Shown here in pieces: positions 27,224-35,159 of a stretch of DNA of 64,000 nucleotides. Origin of the DNA: Pseudoxanthomonas sangjuensis (GTDB taxonomy: Bacteria; Pseudomonadota; Gammaproteobacteria; Xanthomonadales; Xanthomonadaceae); assembly GCF_010211755.1 (NCBI RefSeq), contig NZ_PDWR01000001.1:62001-126000 (forward strand). The letters run 5' to 3'. The position numbers and the translations under genes are program-made. Every line of letters starts with the position of its first letter. Within the stretch, counting starts at the first letter, position 1. Below the pieces are notes generated by a model. The model was not told the origin of the DNA. It was given only the letters and a program-made list of their open reading frames with translations, and ran no database searches.

Positions 27224-27274
27224 CCGCCATGCCGCTGTCACGCCAATGTCATTTAATTGACCCGGAACAGTCAT
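27224..27274 (+). promoter_or_regulatory. PhoB-box array for the OprP-like porin
   Basis: On the plus strand five heptamers at exact 11-nt steps: CCGCCAT (27224), CTGTCAC (27235), ATGTCAT (27246), TTGACCC (27257, weak) and CAGTCAT (27268). The last ends 86 nt before the porin ATG. It faces away from the pstS array in the same divergent gap. Between the two arrays (27057-27223) I see nothing specific. Confidence 0.75.
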
Positions 27275-27360
27275 GCGGATAGCGGAATCTTAACCGCGTT
27301 GCGCCGCGGCACGACGGCGGCTGCGGCAATTCCCAACAAAATCCACCCCGGAGATATCCC

Positions 27361-28557
27361 ATGCGTTCCAATCTGCTCGCGACGGCCATTGCCGCCAGCC
27401 TCGGCCTCGTCGGCCTGGCCGCCACCGATGTCGCGCACGCGCAGTCCTCCACCGAACTGGCCGAACTGAAGGCGCAGATCGCCGCGCTGCAAGCGAAGGT
27501 CGAGGATCTGGAATCGCGCGCCGATGCGCAGTCCGAAGTCAACGTCGAGCAGGCCAAGGTCAACGAATCGGTCGCGCCGACCGTCGATTCGCTGAAGAAA
27601 CTGGTCAACGACACCAAGCTCAGCGGCCGCATGTACTTCGACCTCACCAACATCGACCAGGAATCGAATGGCGCCAAGACCGACGCCAGCGGCTTCGGCT
27701 TCGACATCAAGCGTTTCTACCTGGGCGTCGACCACAAGTTCGACGACGTCTGGTCGATGAACCTGACCACCGACTTCCAGTACAGCTCCGCGATCTCCTC
27801 GACCGAGCTGTACATCAAGAAGGCCTACATCCAGGCCAAGCTCAGCGACGCCTTCGTGCTTCGCGCCGGTTCGACCGACCTGCCGTGGGTACCGTTCGCG
27901 GAGAACTACTACGGCATGCGCTATGTCGAGAACACCATCGCCGACCGCCTGAAGTTCGCCACTTCGGCCGACTGGGGCCTGCATGTCAGCGGCGAAGCGG
28001 GCAGCGGCATGTTCAACTACGCCGCCGCGATGCTCAACGGCGCCGGCTACAAGAACCCGAGCCGCAGCAAGGGCGTGGATTTCGAAGGCCGCATCGGCTT
28101 CGCTCCCACCGCCAATACCGTCGTTGCCGTGGGCGCCTACTCCGGCAAGCTGGGCAAGGAAAAGGAGAATACCGAGGCGCTGCATACCGCCGACCGCGTC
28201 GACGCGATGGTCGCCTACGCTTCGCCGAACTTCCGCGTAGGCGCCGAGTACTTCCAGGCCAAGAACTGGAACAACGTGCTGACCGCCGCCTCGGACAAGG
28301 CCGATGGCTACTCGGTGTGGAGCAGCGTCGGCCTGACCGACGGCGGCGTGACCCTGTTCGGCCGCTACGACAAGGCCGACCTGAGCAAGGAAATCGACCC
28401 GAGCCTGGAGGAGACCTACTACAACCTCGGCGTCGAATTCCCGGTGATCAAGGGCGTCAAGCTGGCCACGGTGTACAAGTACACGCACCGCGAGAACGAC
28501 ACCACCACCGACCAGGAGACCAAGGAATTCGGCGTCTGGGGCGAATTCCGGTTTTGA
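27361..28557 (+). CDS. OprO/OprP-family phosphate porin
   Basis: A 398-residue outer-membrane porin. A signal peptide (cleavage near VAHAQ) precedes a coiled-coil-like stretch (about 30-75, ELAELKAQIAALQAKVEDLE), then a beta-barrel that ends in the terminal phenylalanine required for outer-membrane assembly (GVWGEFRF). In Pseudomonas OprP forms trimeric phosphate-selective channels induced by starvation. The divergent pst genes and the PhoB array support phosphate uptake here. Specificity (phosphate or polyphosphate) cannot be read from sequence. Confidence 0.88.
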   Translation: MRSNLLATAIAASLGLVGLAATDVAHAQSSTELAELKAQIAALQAKVEDLESRADAQSEVNVEQAKVNESVAPTVDSLKKLVNDTKLSGRMYFDLTNIDQESNGAKTDASGFGFDIKRFYLGVDHKFDDVWSMNLTTDFQYSSAISSTELYIKKAYIQAKLSDAFVLRAGSTDLPWVPFAENYYGMRYVENTIADRLKFATSADWGLHVSGEAGSGMFNYAAAMLNGAGYKNPSRSKGVDFEGRIGFAPTANTVVAVGAYSGKLGKEKENTEALHTADRVDAMVAYASPNFRVGAEYFQAKNWNNVLTAASDKADGYSVWSSVGLTDGGVTLFGRYDKADLSKEIDPSLEETYYNLGVEFPVIKGVKLATVYKYTHRENDTTTDQETKEFGVWGEFRF

Positions 28558-28587
28558 TCCGGCTTGCCCGGATCGACGGGCGCGACG

Positions 28588-28618
28588 AAAACGGCGGGCT
28601 TCGGCCCGCCGTTTCGCT
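28588..28618. terminator. Bidirectional terminator between porin and nth
   Basis: Stem AAACGGCGGGC / GCCCGCCGTTT with loop TTCG, with A/T runs on both sides. It serves the porin on the plus strand and may serve nth on the minus strand. Confidence 0.85.
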
Positions 28619-28632
28619 TTCCGCGCGCGTGC

Positions 28633-29364
28633 TCACGCGGCGGGGGTCTTGTCCTTGAACCGGCACAGGTCGCGGATCACGCATTGCGGACAGTCCGGCT
28701 TGCGCGCCTTGCACACGTAGCGGCCGTGCAGGATCAGCCAGTGGTGCGCGTCGGGCTTGAATTCATCCGGCACCACCTTCAGCAGTTTCTCCTCGACCGT
28801 CTTCACGTCCTTGCCGGGCGCCAGCCCGGTGCGGTTGGCGACGCGGAAGATGTGCGTGTCCACCGCGATGGTCGGCTCGCCGAACGCGGTGTTCAGCACC
28901 ACGTTCGCGGTCTTGCGGCCGACGCCGGGAAGCGCTTCCAGCGCCGCGCGCGAACGCGGCACCTCGCCGTCGTGCTCTTCGATCAGGATGCGGCTCAGCG
29001 CGATCACGTTCTTCGCCTTGCCGTTGAACAGGCCGATGGTCGCGATGTACTTCTTCAGCCCGTCCTCGCCGAGGTCGAGGATGGCCTGCGGCGTGTTCGC
29101 GACCGGATACAGCCGCCGCGTGGCCTTGTTGACGCCGACGTCGGTGGCCTGCGCCGACAGCACCACCGCGACCAGCAGTTCGAACAGGGTTCTGTATTCG
29201 AGTTCGGTGGTCGGCTTCGGGTTCAGTTCGCGCAGGCGCGTGAACAGTTCGACGACTTCCGCGCGGGAGAACGGCTTCGGGCGGGCCGGGGCCGCGGTTT
29301 TCTTCGCCGGTCTGCCTGTCGCGGGAGCCTTCGCGGCGGGTTTTTTCTTCGGTTTCGTCGTCAT
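28633..29364 (-). CDS. nth: Endonuclease III
   Basis: A 243-residue base-excision DNA glycosylase/AP lyase for oxidised pyrimidines. Helix-hairpin-helix LPGVGRKTANVV carries catalytic Lys151, and Asp169 is in AVDTHIF. The iron-sulfur cysteines are 218, 225, 228 and 234 (C-x6-C-x2-C-x5-C). A Lys/Ala/Pro-rich N-terminal tail of about 30 residues is longer than in E. coli and could aid DNA or partner binding. The ATG overlaps the upstream stop in an ATGA arrangement. Confidence 0.95.
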   Translation of the reverse strand: MTTKPKKKPAAKAPATGRPAKKTAAPARPKPFSRAEVVELFTRLRELNPKPTTELEYRTLFELLVAVVLSAQATDVGVNKATRRLYPVANTPQAILDLGEDGLKKYIATIGLFNGKAKNVIALSRILIEEHDGEVPRSRAALEALPGVGRKTANVVLNTAFGEPTIAVDTHIFRVANRTGLAPGKDVKTVEEKLLKVVPDEFKPDAHHWLILHGRYVCKARKPDCPQCVIRDLCRFKDKTPAA

Positions 29365-29693
29365 TGGTCACCGCGTTGCGCGGCCTTGGCCTTGGCACGG
29401 GCGAGAACCGCGGCGGCGGCGGGCGGCAGCGACGACTTCTGCGCCTGCGGCGGTGACCGGCGCGCCGCGCGTTCGGCGGCGATGCGCGCCAGCCGGGCTT
29501 CGCGCGCGCGGTAGCGTTCGCGCGCGGCCCAGGCCTTCGCGAGGCGCGCCTGCGCATCGACGATCTTCGCCGCGACGACCTCATCGCACGCCGGGCAGGG
29601 CGCGAACGCCACCAGCCCGGCCTCGATCGCGGCGTCGACATCGTCGGCATCGAGCAATTGCGCCAGCCGCTCGCCGAGCCTGCAGTCGTGCAT
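29361..29693 (-). CDS. Small uncharacterised protein before nth
   Basis: A 110-residue protein of unknown function. An acidic first half (LLDADDVDAAIEAGL) contains a single CPAC (zinc-ribbon-like half), and the second half is a long Ala/Arg-rich helix, possibly coiled coil. It starts 5 nt after the crotonase stop and its own stop overlaps the nth start (ATGA), so it is co-translated with both. Conserved linkage to nth would suggest a role in DNA repair, but nothing in the sequence proves it. Confidence 0.7.
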   Translation of the reverse strand: MHDCRLGERLAQLLDADDVDAAIEAGLVAFAPCPACDEVVAAKIVDAQARLAKAWAARERYRAREARLARIAAERAARRSPPQAQKSSLPPAAAAVLARAKAKAAQRGDQ

Positions 29694-29698
29694 GCCCG

Positions 29699-30481
29699 TC
29701 AGCGCCCGGTGAAAGCCGGCTTGCGCCGTTCGAGGAAGGCGCGGGTGCCCTCGCGCATGTCGTCGGTCGCGAACATCAGGCCGAACTGCGCGGTTTCGTA
29801 CTGCAGGCCTTCGCCGATCGCGCATTCGCCGCCCACGGTCACCGAGTCGAGGATGCCGCGCAGCGCCAGCGGCGCGGAGGCGGCGAGTTGCGCGGCCAGC
29901 TTCGCGGTTTCCGCGTCGAGTCCGGCGGCGGCGACCACGCGGTTGACGATGCCCAGCTGCTGCGCGCGGGCGGCGTCGATCGGCGCGCCGAGCAGGCACA
30001 GTTCCAGCGTCGCCGCGCGTCCGGCCAGGCGCAGCAGGCGCTGGGTGCCGCCGAAGCCGGGGATCAGGCCGAGGTTGATCTCGGGCTGGCCGACCTTCGC
30101 GCTGTCGGCGGCGATCCGCAGGTGGCAGGCCATCGCCAGTTCCAGCCCCCCGCCGAGGGCGAAGCCGTTGATCTTCGCGATCACCGGTTTCGGCATCGTT
30201 TCGATGCGCCGCATCAGGCGCTGGCCGCGCAGGGAGAAATCGCGGCCCTCGCTGGCGCTCAGGCCCGCCATTTCGGCGATGTCGGCGCCGGCGACGAAGG
30301 CCTTCGGCCCGGCGCCGGTCAGCACGACGGCGCGCACCGCGGGATCGGCGGCGGCCGCGTCGAAGGCGGCGAGCAGGGCGTCGAGGGTGGCCGCGTTCAG
30401 CGCATTGAGCTTGTCGGGGCGGTTGACGGTGAGGGTGCGGACGGCGCCATCGTCGGCGGTCAGGACTGGGGATTCGGTCAT
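29699..30481 (-). CDS. Enoyl-CoA hydratase family protein
   Basis: A 260-residue crotonase. Oxyanion-hole segments are AFVAGADIAEM and INGFALGGGLELAMACH. Both acid/base glutamates of true hydratases are present: Glu114 (GGGLE) and Glu134 (GQPEINLGLIPG). It probably hydrates 2-enoyl-CoA in fatty-acid or amino-acid breakdown, in the cytoplasm. It is the first gene of a likely three-gene run with the small protein and nth. Confidence 0.9.
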   Translation of the reverse strand: MTESPVLTADDGAVRTLTVNRPDKLNALNAATLDALLAAFDAAAADPAVRAVVLTGAGPKAFVAGADIAEMAGLSASEGRDFSLRGQRLMRRIETMPKPVIAKINGFALGGGLELAMACHLRIAADSAKVGQPEINLGLIPGFGGTQRLLRLAGRAATLELCLLGAPIDAARAQQLGIVNRVVAAAGLDAETAKLAAQLAASAPLALRGILDSVTVGGECAIGEGLQYETAQFGLMFATDDMREGTRAFLERRKPAFTGR

Positions 30482-30683
30482 GGGTTCTGGCGAAAGGGGG
30501 GCGAAATGTTCAAAAGTCGTTTTTCGGGGCCGGACAAAACGGGAACTTCCGCCGCAAAACGCGGGTCACAGCCGCCGTCCTCACTGGTTATTAAGCCGGT
30601 GCGGGACTATCCTAACGCGAGCTTTTCCAGATTCGTCGGGGGCGGCCTGGCCGCCCCTTTCCATAACCGGAGGTTTGTTCCGA

Positions 30684-31391
30684 ATGAAGTTGCGTCAGTT
30701 CCTGGCCAGTGTGGCCCCCGCCAGCCTGCTGGCTCTTTCCCTGGTCGCCGGCGGCGCGTTCGCGCAAACCACCCCGGCCCCCGACCGCAATGCCCTGAGC
30801 TATGCGCTGGGCTACGACCTCGGTCGCAACCTGATCGAAAGCGGCGAATCCGTCGACCTGGCCACGGTGCAGCGCGCGCTGCAGGAAGGCTATGCGAAGA
30901 AGGAGCCCACCGTGCCGGTGGAGCAGCTGCGCACCGCGGTCGAGGCCATGCAGAAGCGCCAGGCCGAGAAGGCCAAGGCCGCATGGGACAAGGCCGCCGC
31001 CGACAACAAGGCGCGCAGCGACGCCTTCATCGCCCAGCACAAGACCGCCGCCGGCGTGCAGACCCTGCCGGGCAGCACCGTTCAGTACAAGGTGCTGGAA
31101 TCGGGCAGCGGCGCGCGTCCGACCCAGGCCAGCACCGTGCAGCTGGAGTTCGCCGGCCCGTATCCGTTGGGCCAGCGCCCGCAGCAGGCCCAGCCGGCCC
31201 GCCAGATCCCGTCGATGAAGGTCAGCGAAGTGCCGCTGACCGGCCTGCGCGAAGCCCTGCTGGCGATGCCGGCCGGTTCGAAGTGGGAAATCACCCTGCC
31301 GGCCGACAAGGCCTACGGCGCCGACCCGCGCACCGAGTTCCCGCCGAACCTGGCGGTGCAGTTCGAGGTCAAGCTGGTCAGCGTGAAGTGA
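30684..31391 (+). CDS. FKBP-type peptidyl-prolyl isomerase, exported (FkpA/Mip-like)
   Basis: A 235-residue periplasmic foldase. A signal peptide (cleavage near GAFAQ) leads to the N-terminal dimerisation region with the FkpA-type YALGYDLGRNL, then a long helix rich in K/A/E (about 85-115), then an FKBP domain. The FKBP half is divergent: the usual GWDEGV motif is replaced by TGLREALLAMPAGSKWEITLP, while AYG is retained. Isomerase activity may be weak, and a chaperone role is likely. GGAGG precedes the start. Confidence 0.88.
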   Translation: MKLRQFLASVAPASLLALSLVAGGAFAQTTPAPDRNALSYALGYDLGRNLIESGESVDLATVQRALQEGYAKKEPTVPVEQLRTAVEAMQKRQAEKAKAAWDKAAADNKARSDAFIAQHKTAAGVQTLPGSTVQYKVLESGSGARPTQASTVQLEFAGPYPLGQRPQQAQPARQIPSMKVSEVPLTGLREALLAMPAGSKWEITLPADKAYGADPRTEFPPNLAVQFEVKLVSVK

Positions 31392-31476
31392 CCCGACGGC
31401 GCGGTCGCGCCTGGCGCGGCCGCCCCGCCATCGCGTCGTCCCCGCGCAGGCGGGGCTTCCGCTTCCGATACGCGAC

Positions 31477-31508
31477 GAAACGCCGGCCCCGTGCCGGCGT
31501 TTCGTTTT
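31477..31508 (+). terminator. Intrinsic terminator after the FKBP gene
   Basis: GAAACGCCGGC, loop CCCGT, GCCGGCGTTTC, then GTTTTGCC. It ends just before the DUF1289-Nudix gene. Confidence 0.8.
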
Positions 31509-31553
31509 GCCGGCGCACATCCGGCGCCGGCCGCGCTGGGCGATAATCGGCGC

Positions 31554-32357
31554 ATGAGCTTTCCCTACTTGCCGGTGCCGAGCCCGTGCATCGGCGTCTG
31601 CACCCTCGACGACGACGGCATCTGCCTGGGCTGCCGGCGCACTTCCGACGAAATCGCCCGCTGGCCGCGAATGAGCAACGACGAACGCCTGCGACTGATC
31701 GAAAACGTGCTGCCCGAACGCGAATGGGCGCGCGTGGCCGCGTTGCCGCCGCTGCCCGAGCGCGAAGCGCTGCAGCGCGCGCTGCATCCGCTCGCGGCGC
31801 CGCCGCAGGGCCCGGGCTGGAACCACGACGACCTGGCCGACGTGCTGCCGCCGGGGCCGCTGCACGAAGCGGCGGTGCTGGTCGGCCTGGCGCCGCGCGA
31901 TTCCGGCACGCAGGTGCTGCTGACCCGGCGCACCGACGGCCTGCGCAACCACAGCGGTCAGGTCAGTTTCCCCGGCGGGCGCGTCGACGAAGGCGACATC
32001 GGCGTGGTCGCCGCGGCGCTGCGCGAGACCGAGGAGGAAATCGCGGTGCCGCCGGCGCAGGTCGTGCCGCTGGGCTTCCTCGATCCGTTCGTCACGGTCA
32101 GCAGTTTCCGCGTCACCCCGGTGGTGGCGCTGCTGGACCCGGCCTACGCGGCGCAACCGAACCCCGGCGAAGTGGCCGACGTGTTCGAAGTGCCGCTGCA
32201 GTACCTGATGGCGCGCGACAACCTGCGCAAGGTCGAAATCGACTTCAGGGGCCGCCGCCGCGTGGTGCTGGAATACGACTGGCCAGGGCAGCGCATCTGG
32301 GGCGCGACCGCGTCGATCCTCTCGAACCTGCGGCAACGGCTGGAGCGCTACGGATGA
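31554..32357 (+). CDS. DUF1289-Nudix fusion, CoA pyrophosphatase-like
   Basis: A 267-residue fusion. Residues 1-55 are a DUF1289 zinc or iron-sulfur-like module with cysteines 12, 16, 24 and 27 (PCIGVCTLDDDGICLGC). The C-terminal Nudix domain has the CoA-diphosphatase marker NHSGQVSFPGG and the Nudix box at about 141-164 (REtEEEI). It probably cleaves CoA or related dinucleotides. In many bacteria the two domains are separate. Its stop overlaps the sulfurtransferase start (ATGA), so the two are co-translated. Confidence 0.88.
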   Translation: MSFPYLPVPSPCIGVCTLDDDGICLGCRRTSDEIARWPRMSNDERLRLIENVLPEREWARVAALPPLPEREALQRALHPLAAPPQGPGWNHDDLADVLPPGPLHEAAVLVGLAPRDSGTQVLLTRRTDGLRNHSGQVSFPGGRVDEGDIGVVAAALRETEEEIAVPPAQVVPLGFLDPFVTVSSFRVTPVVALLDPAYAAQPNPGEVADVFEVPLQYLMARDNLRKVEIDFRGRRRVVLEYDWPGQRIWGATASILSNLRQRLERYG

Positions 32358-33211
32358 ACTGGACCGCGCTGGTGCAGGTCGGCGAACTGGCTGCGGCACT
32401 CGACGACCCGCGGCTGCGCCTGTTCGACGCGCGCGCCGTCGCCGCGATCACGCCGGACGGCCCCAACCCCGCGTTGCTCTACGCGCAATCGCATCTGCCC
32501 GGCGCGCAGTACGCCGACCTCAACCTCGACCTGTCCGACCTCAACAAGGCCGGGCAGGGCCGGCATCCGTTGCCGGACGACGAAGTCTTCGCGCGCAGGC
32601 TGGGGTCGTGGGGCGTGTCGCCGGCGCATCAGGTCGTGGTCTACGACGCCGGCGACGGCAGCATGGCCGCGGCGCGGATGTGGTGGTTGCTGAAGCTGCT
32701 CGGCCACCAGCGCGTCGCCGTGCTCGATGGCGGCCTGGCCGCCTGGCAGGTCGCGGGTTTGCCGCTGACCGCGGAAGTGCGCGCCTGTCCGGAAGAGGCG
32801 CCTTACCCGGCGCGCTTCGACCGCTCGCGCATCGTCACCGCCGACGCGGTGCGCGAGCGCCTCGACGAGGACAGCGGCTGGCTGATCGACGTGCGCGCCG
32901 CCGAACGTTTCCGCGGCGAAGTCGAACCGATCGATCCGGTCGCCGGCCACGTGCCCGGCGCGCTGAACCGGCCGTTCGCACAGAACCTGCGCGACGGCCG
33001 CTTCAAGCCGGCGGACGAACTGCAGGGCGAACTCGAAGCGCTGCTGGCCGGCCGCCGTCCATCCGACACGGTGCTGATGTGCGGCTCCGGCGTCACCGCC
33101 TGCCACCTGCTGCTGGCGTTCGAACACGCGGGCCTGCATGGCGCGCGGGTCTTCGCCGGCTCGTGGAGCGGCTGGATCGGCGATCCGTCGCGGCCGGTGG
33201 CGAAGGGCTAG
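32354..33211 (+). CDS. Sulfurtransferase, 3-mercaptopyruvate type
   Basis: A 285-residue two-domain rhodanese. The inactive N-terminal domain is followed by an active domain with Cys243 in the loop CGSGVTAC. This loop fits 3-mercaptopyruvate sulfurtransferases (SseA); thiosulfate rhodaneses usually have CRKGVT. It moves sulfur from mercaptopyruvate to an acceptor such as thioredoxin or cyanide. It is coupled to the upstream Nudix gene and ends at an intrinsic terminator. Confidence 0.9.
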   Translation: MNWTALVQVGELAAALDDPRLRLFDARAVAAITPDGPNPALLYAQSHLPGAQYADLNLDLSDLNKAGQGRHPLPDDEVFARRLGSWGVSPAHQVVVYDAGDGSMAAARMWWLLKLLGHQRVAVLDGGLAAWQVAGLPLTAEVRACPEEAPYPARFDRSRIVTADAVRERLDEDSGWLIDVRAAERFRGEVEPIDPVAGHVPGALNRPFAQNLRDGRFKPADELQGELEALLAGRRPSDTVLMCGSGVTACHLLLAFEHAGLHGARVFAGSWSGWIGDPSRPVAKG

Positions 33212-33223
33212 GGGCAGGCGGAG

Positions 33224-33251
33224 GGACGGGCAACGGCACCCGTCCGTTTTT
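33224..33251 (+). terminator. Intrinsic terminator after the sulfurtransferase gene
   Basis: GGACGGG, loop CAACGGCA, CCCGTCC, G, then five T. It lies just before the convergent SDR gene. Confidence 0.75.
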
Positions 33252-33277
33252 CTCTTCTCCTTCGCCCGTTTCCGCTG

Positions 33278-34039
33278 TCAAAGCACCATGCCGCCGGAAG
33301 CCTCGATCCGCTGCGCATTGATCCAGCCGGTGCCCGGCGCCAGCAACGCGGCGACCACCGCGCCGATATCGTCCGGCAGGCCGACGCGGCCCAACGCGGT
33401 CTGCGCGGCGATGGCGGCGTTGAGTTGCGCGTTGTCGCGCGCCGCGCCGCCGCCGAAGTCGGTTTCGATCGCGCCCGGTGCGAGCGTGTTGACGCTGATC
33501 CGGCGCGGGCCCAGTTCCTTGGCCAGGTAGCGGGTCAGCACTTCGACGCCGCCCTTCATCGTCGCGTAGGCCGAGTAACCCGGCAACGAGAAGCGCGCCA
33601 GTCCGCTCGAGATATTCAGGATGCGGCCGCCGTCGGCGATCAGCGGCAACAAGGCCTGGGTCAGGAAATACGGCGCCTTCAGGTGCACCTTCACCAGTTC
33701 GTCGAACTGCGCTTCGGTGGTTTCGGCGAATGGCGCGTGCACGCCGTGGCCGGCGTTGTTGAGCAGGAAATCGAAGTTCCCGCGGCCCCAGCCGGCCAGC
33801 ACCCGCTTCACCTGCCCGGCGAAGGCGGGGAAGGCGCTGCTGTCGGCCACGTCCAGCTGCAATGCGGCGGCGCGGCGGCCGAGCGCCTCGATGGATGCGA
33901 CCGCCTGCTCGGCTTCGGCACGGCCGCTGCGGTAGGTGAGGACCACGTCGGTGCCTTGGCGGGCCAGGTGTTCGGCGGCGTTGCGGCCCAGGCCGCGGCT
34001 GCCGCCGGTGATCAGGGCGATGGGGGAGGGGTCGTTCAT
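33278..34039 (-). CDS. Short-chain dehydrogenase/reductase
   Basis: A 253-residue NAD(P)-dependent oxidoreductase. The Rossmann motif is TGGSRGLG, NNAG is at the structural position, the serine lies in ISSGLA, and YxxxK is YATMK. The substrate is unknown. GGAGAA precedes the ATG. It is divergent from a LysR regulator with 118 nt between, the usual layout for LysR-controlled genes, so the regulator probably controls it. Confidence 0.9.
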   Translation of the reverse strand: MNDPSPIALITGGSRGLGRNAAEHLARQGTDVVLTYRSGRAEAEQAVASIEALGRRAAALQLDVADSSAFPAFAGQVKRVLAGWGRGNFDFLLNNAGHGVHAPFAETTEAQFDELVKVHLKAPYFLTQALLPLIADGGRILNISSGLARFSLPGYSAYATMKGGVEVLTRYLAKELGPRRISVNTLAPGAIETDFGGGAARDNAQLNAAIAAQTALGRVGLPDDIGAVVAALLAPGTGWINAQRIEASGGMVL

Positions 34040-34157
34040 GGCATTCTCCGGTTTGGGCGGCCGGACGGCCGTCGTGGGCAGCATGCTATTGGGCTTGATA
34101 AGCGCGATAAATCGGTGAAGATTGTTTTCTCTGTGCAATACAGGACGACAATCGGCC

Positions 34158-35081
34158 GTGGACATGCTGGAAACCTGCCGCGTCTTCGTCGCCGTGGCCG
34201 AACTGGGCGGCTTCACCCGCGCCGCCGACCGCCTGGGCCAGCCCAAGGCCAGCGTTTCGCTGGCGGTCCGGCGCCTGGAAGCGGCGCTGGGCACGCAACT
34301 GCTGCACCGGACCACGCGTCGCGTGCAATTGACCCACGACGGCGCCGCCTTCCTGGAGCGCTGCCGCGACCTGCTGGACGATGCCGACGAGCTGCAGGCC
34401 ATGTTCCGCACCGAACCGCGAAGCCTGCGTGGGCGGCTGCGCGTGGACATGTCGTCGCCGATGGCGGCCAGGTACGTGATCCCGCGGCTGGGCGAATTCC
34501 TCGACCGGCACCCGCAACTGGAGATCGAGATCGGCGGGGCCGAACGCCGCGTCGACGTGGCCGGCGAAGGCTACGACTGCGTGCTGCGCATCGGCGCGAT
34601 CCTCGACGACAGCCTGGTCGCGCGCCCGCTCGGCGCGTTGCGCATCGTCAACTGCGCCAGCCCGGACTACCTGCGCCGCTTCGGCACCCCGCGCCGGATC
34701 GAAGACCTGGCCGCGCACAGGCTGGTGCACTTCGTCGGAACATTCGGCCAGCGGTCGGCGGGCTGGGAATATCCCGTCGCCGGCGGATACGCGAACCTGC
34801 CGATGCCCGGTGCGGTGACGGTGAACAACGCGGCGGCGTACACGGCCGCGGCCCTCGCGGGCCTGGGACTGATCCAGACGCCGGCCATCGGCATGCGCGA
34901 GCTGCTCGAATCCGGGCAACTGATCGAAGTGCTGGCGGATTTCCCCGCCGAGCCGATGCCGGTCACGCTGCTGTACCCGCGTCGCCGGCACCTGCCGCTG
35001 CGCGTGCGCATGTTCATGGACTGGATGACGGACGTGCTGGCGCCGCATCTCGGCGCGTCGCAGCCTGTGGGAGCGGCGTAA
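34158..35081 (+). CDS. LysR-family transcriptional regulator
   Basis: A 307-residue LysR regulator. The winged helix spans about residues 1-60 (GGFTRAADRLGQPKASVSLAVRRLE); the rest is the periplasmic-binding-like effector domain. The GTG at 34158 (or ATG at 34164) is chosen because the protein then begins MDMLETCRVF, the usual start. The stop codon and last few residues lie inside a REPIN-like palindrome, so the extreme C-terminus may be a product of insertion. Likely target: the divergent SDR gene and itself. Confidence 0.92.
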   Translation: MDMLETCRVFVAVAELGGFTRAADRLGQPKASVSLAVRRLEAALGTQLLHRTTRRVQLTHDGAAFLERCRDLLDDADELQAMFRTEPRSLRGRLRVDMSSPMAARYVIPRLGEFLDRHPQLEIEIGGAERRVDVAGEGYDCVLRIGAILDDSLVARPLGALRIVNCASPDYLRRFGTPRRIEDLAAHRLVHFVGTFGQRSAGWEYPVAGGYANLPMPGAVTVNNAAAYTAAALAGLGLIQTPAIGMRELLESGQLIEVLADFPAEPMPVTLLYPRRRHLPLRVRMFMDWMTDVLAPHLGASQPVGAA

Positions 35082-35153
35082 GCCGCGACGCTTTTCGTAC
35101 CGGCATGCGAAGGTGCAAGAGCAGAAAGCGTCGCGGCTTACGCCGCTCCTACA
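35066..35153. repeat. REPIN-like palindromic element, family B, copy 1
   Basis: 29-bp arms (35066-35094 and 35125-35153) with one mismatch and a 30-nt spacer; the arm core is AGCGGCGTAAGCCGCGACG. The left arm contains the LysR stop codon (TAA within GCGTAAGC). The same arm occurs at 60604. Confidence 0.8.
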
Positions 35154-35159
35154 GGGGCA

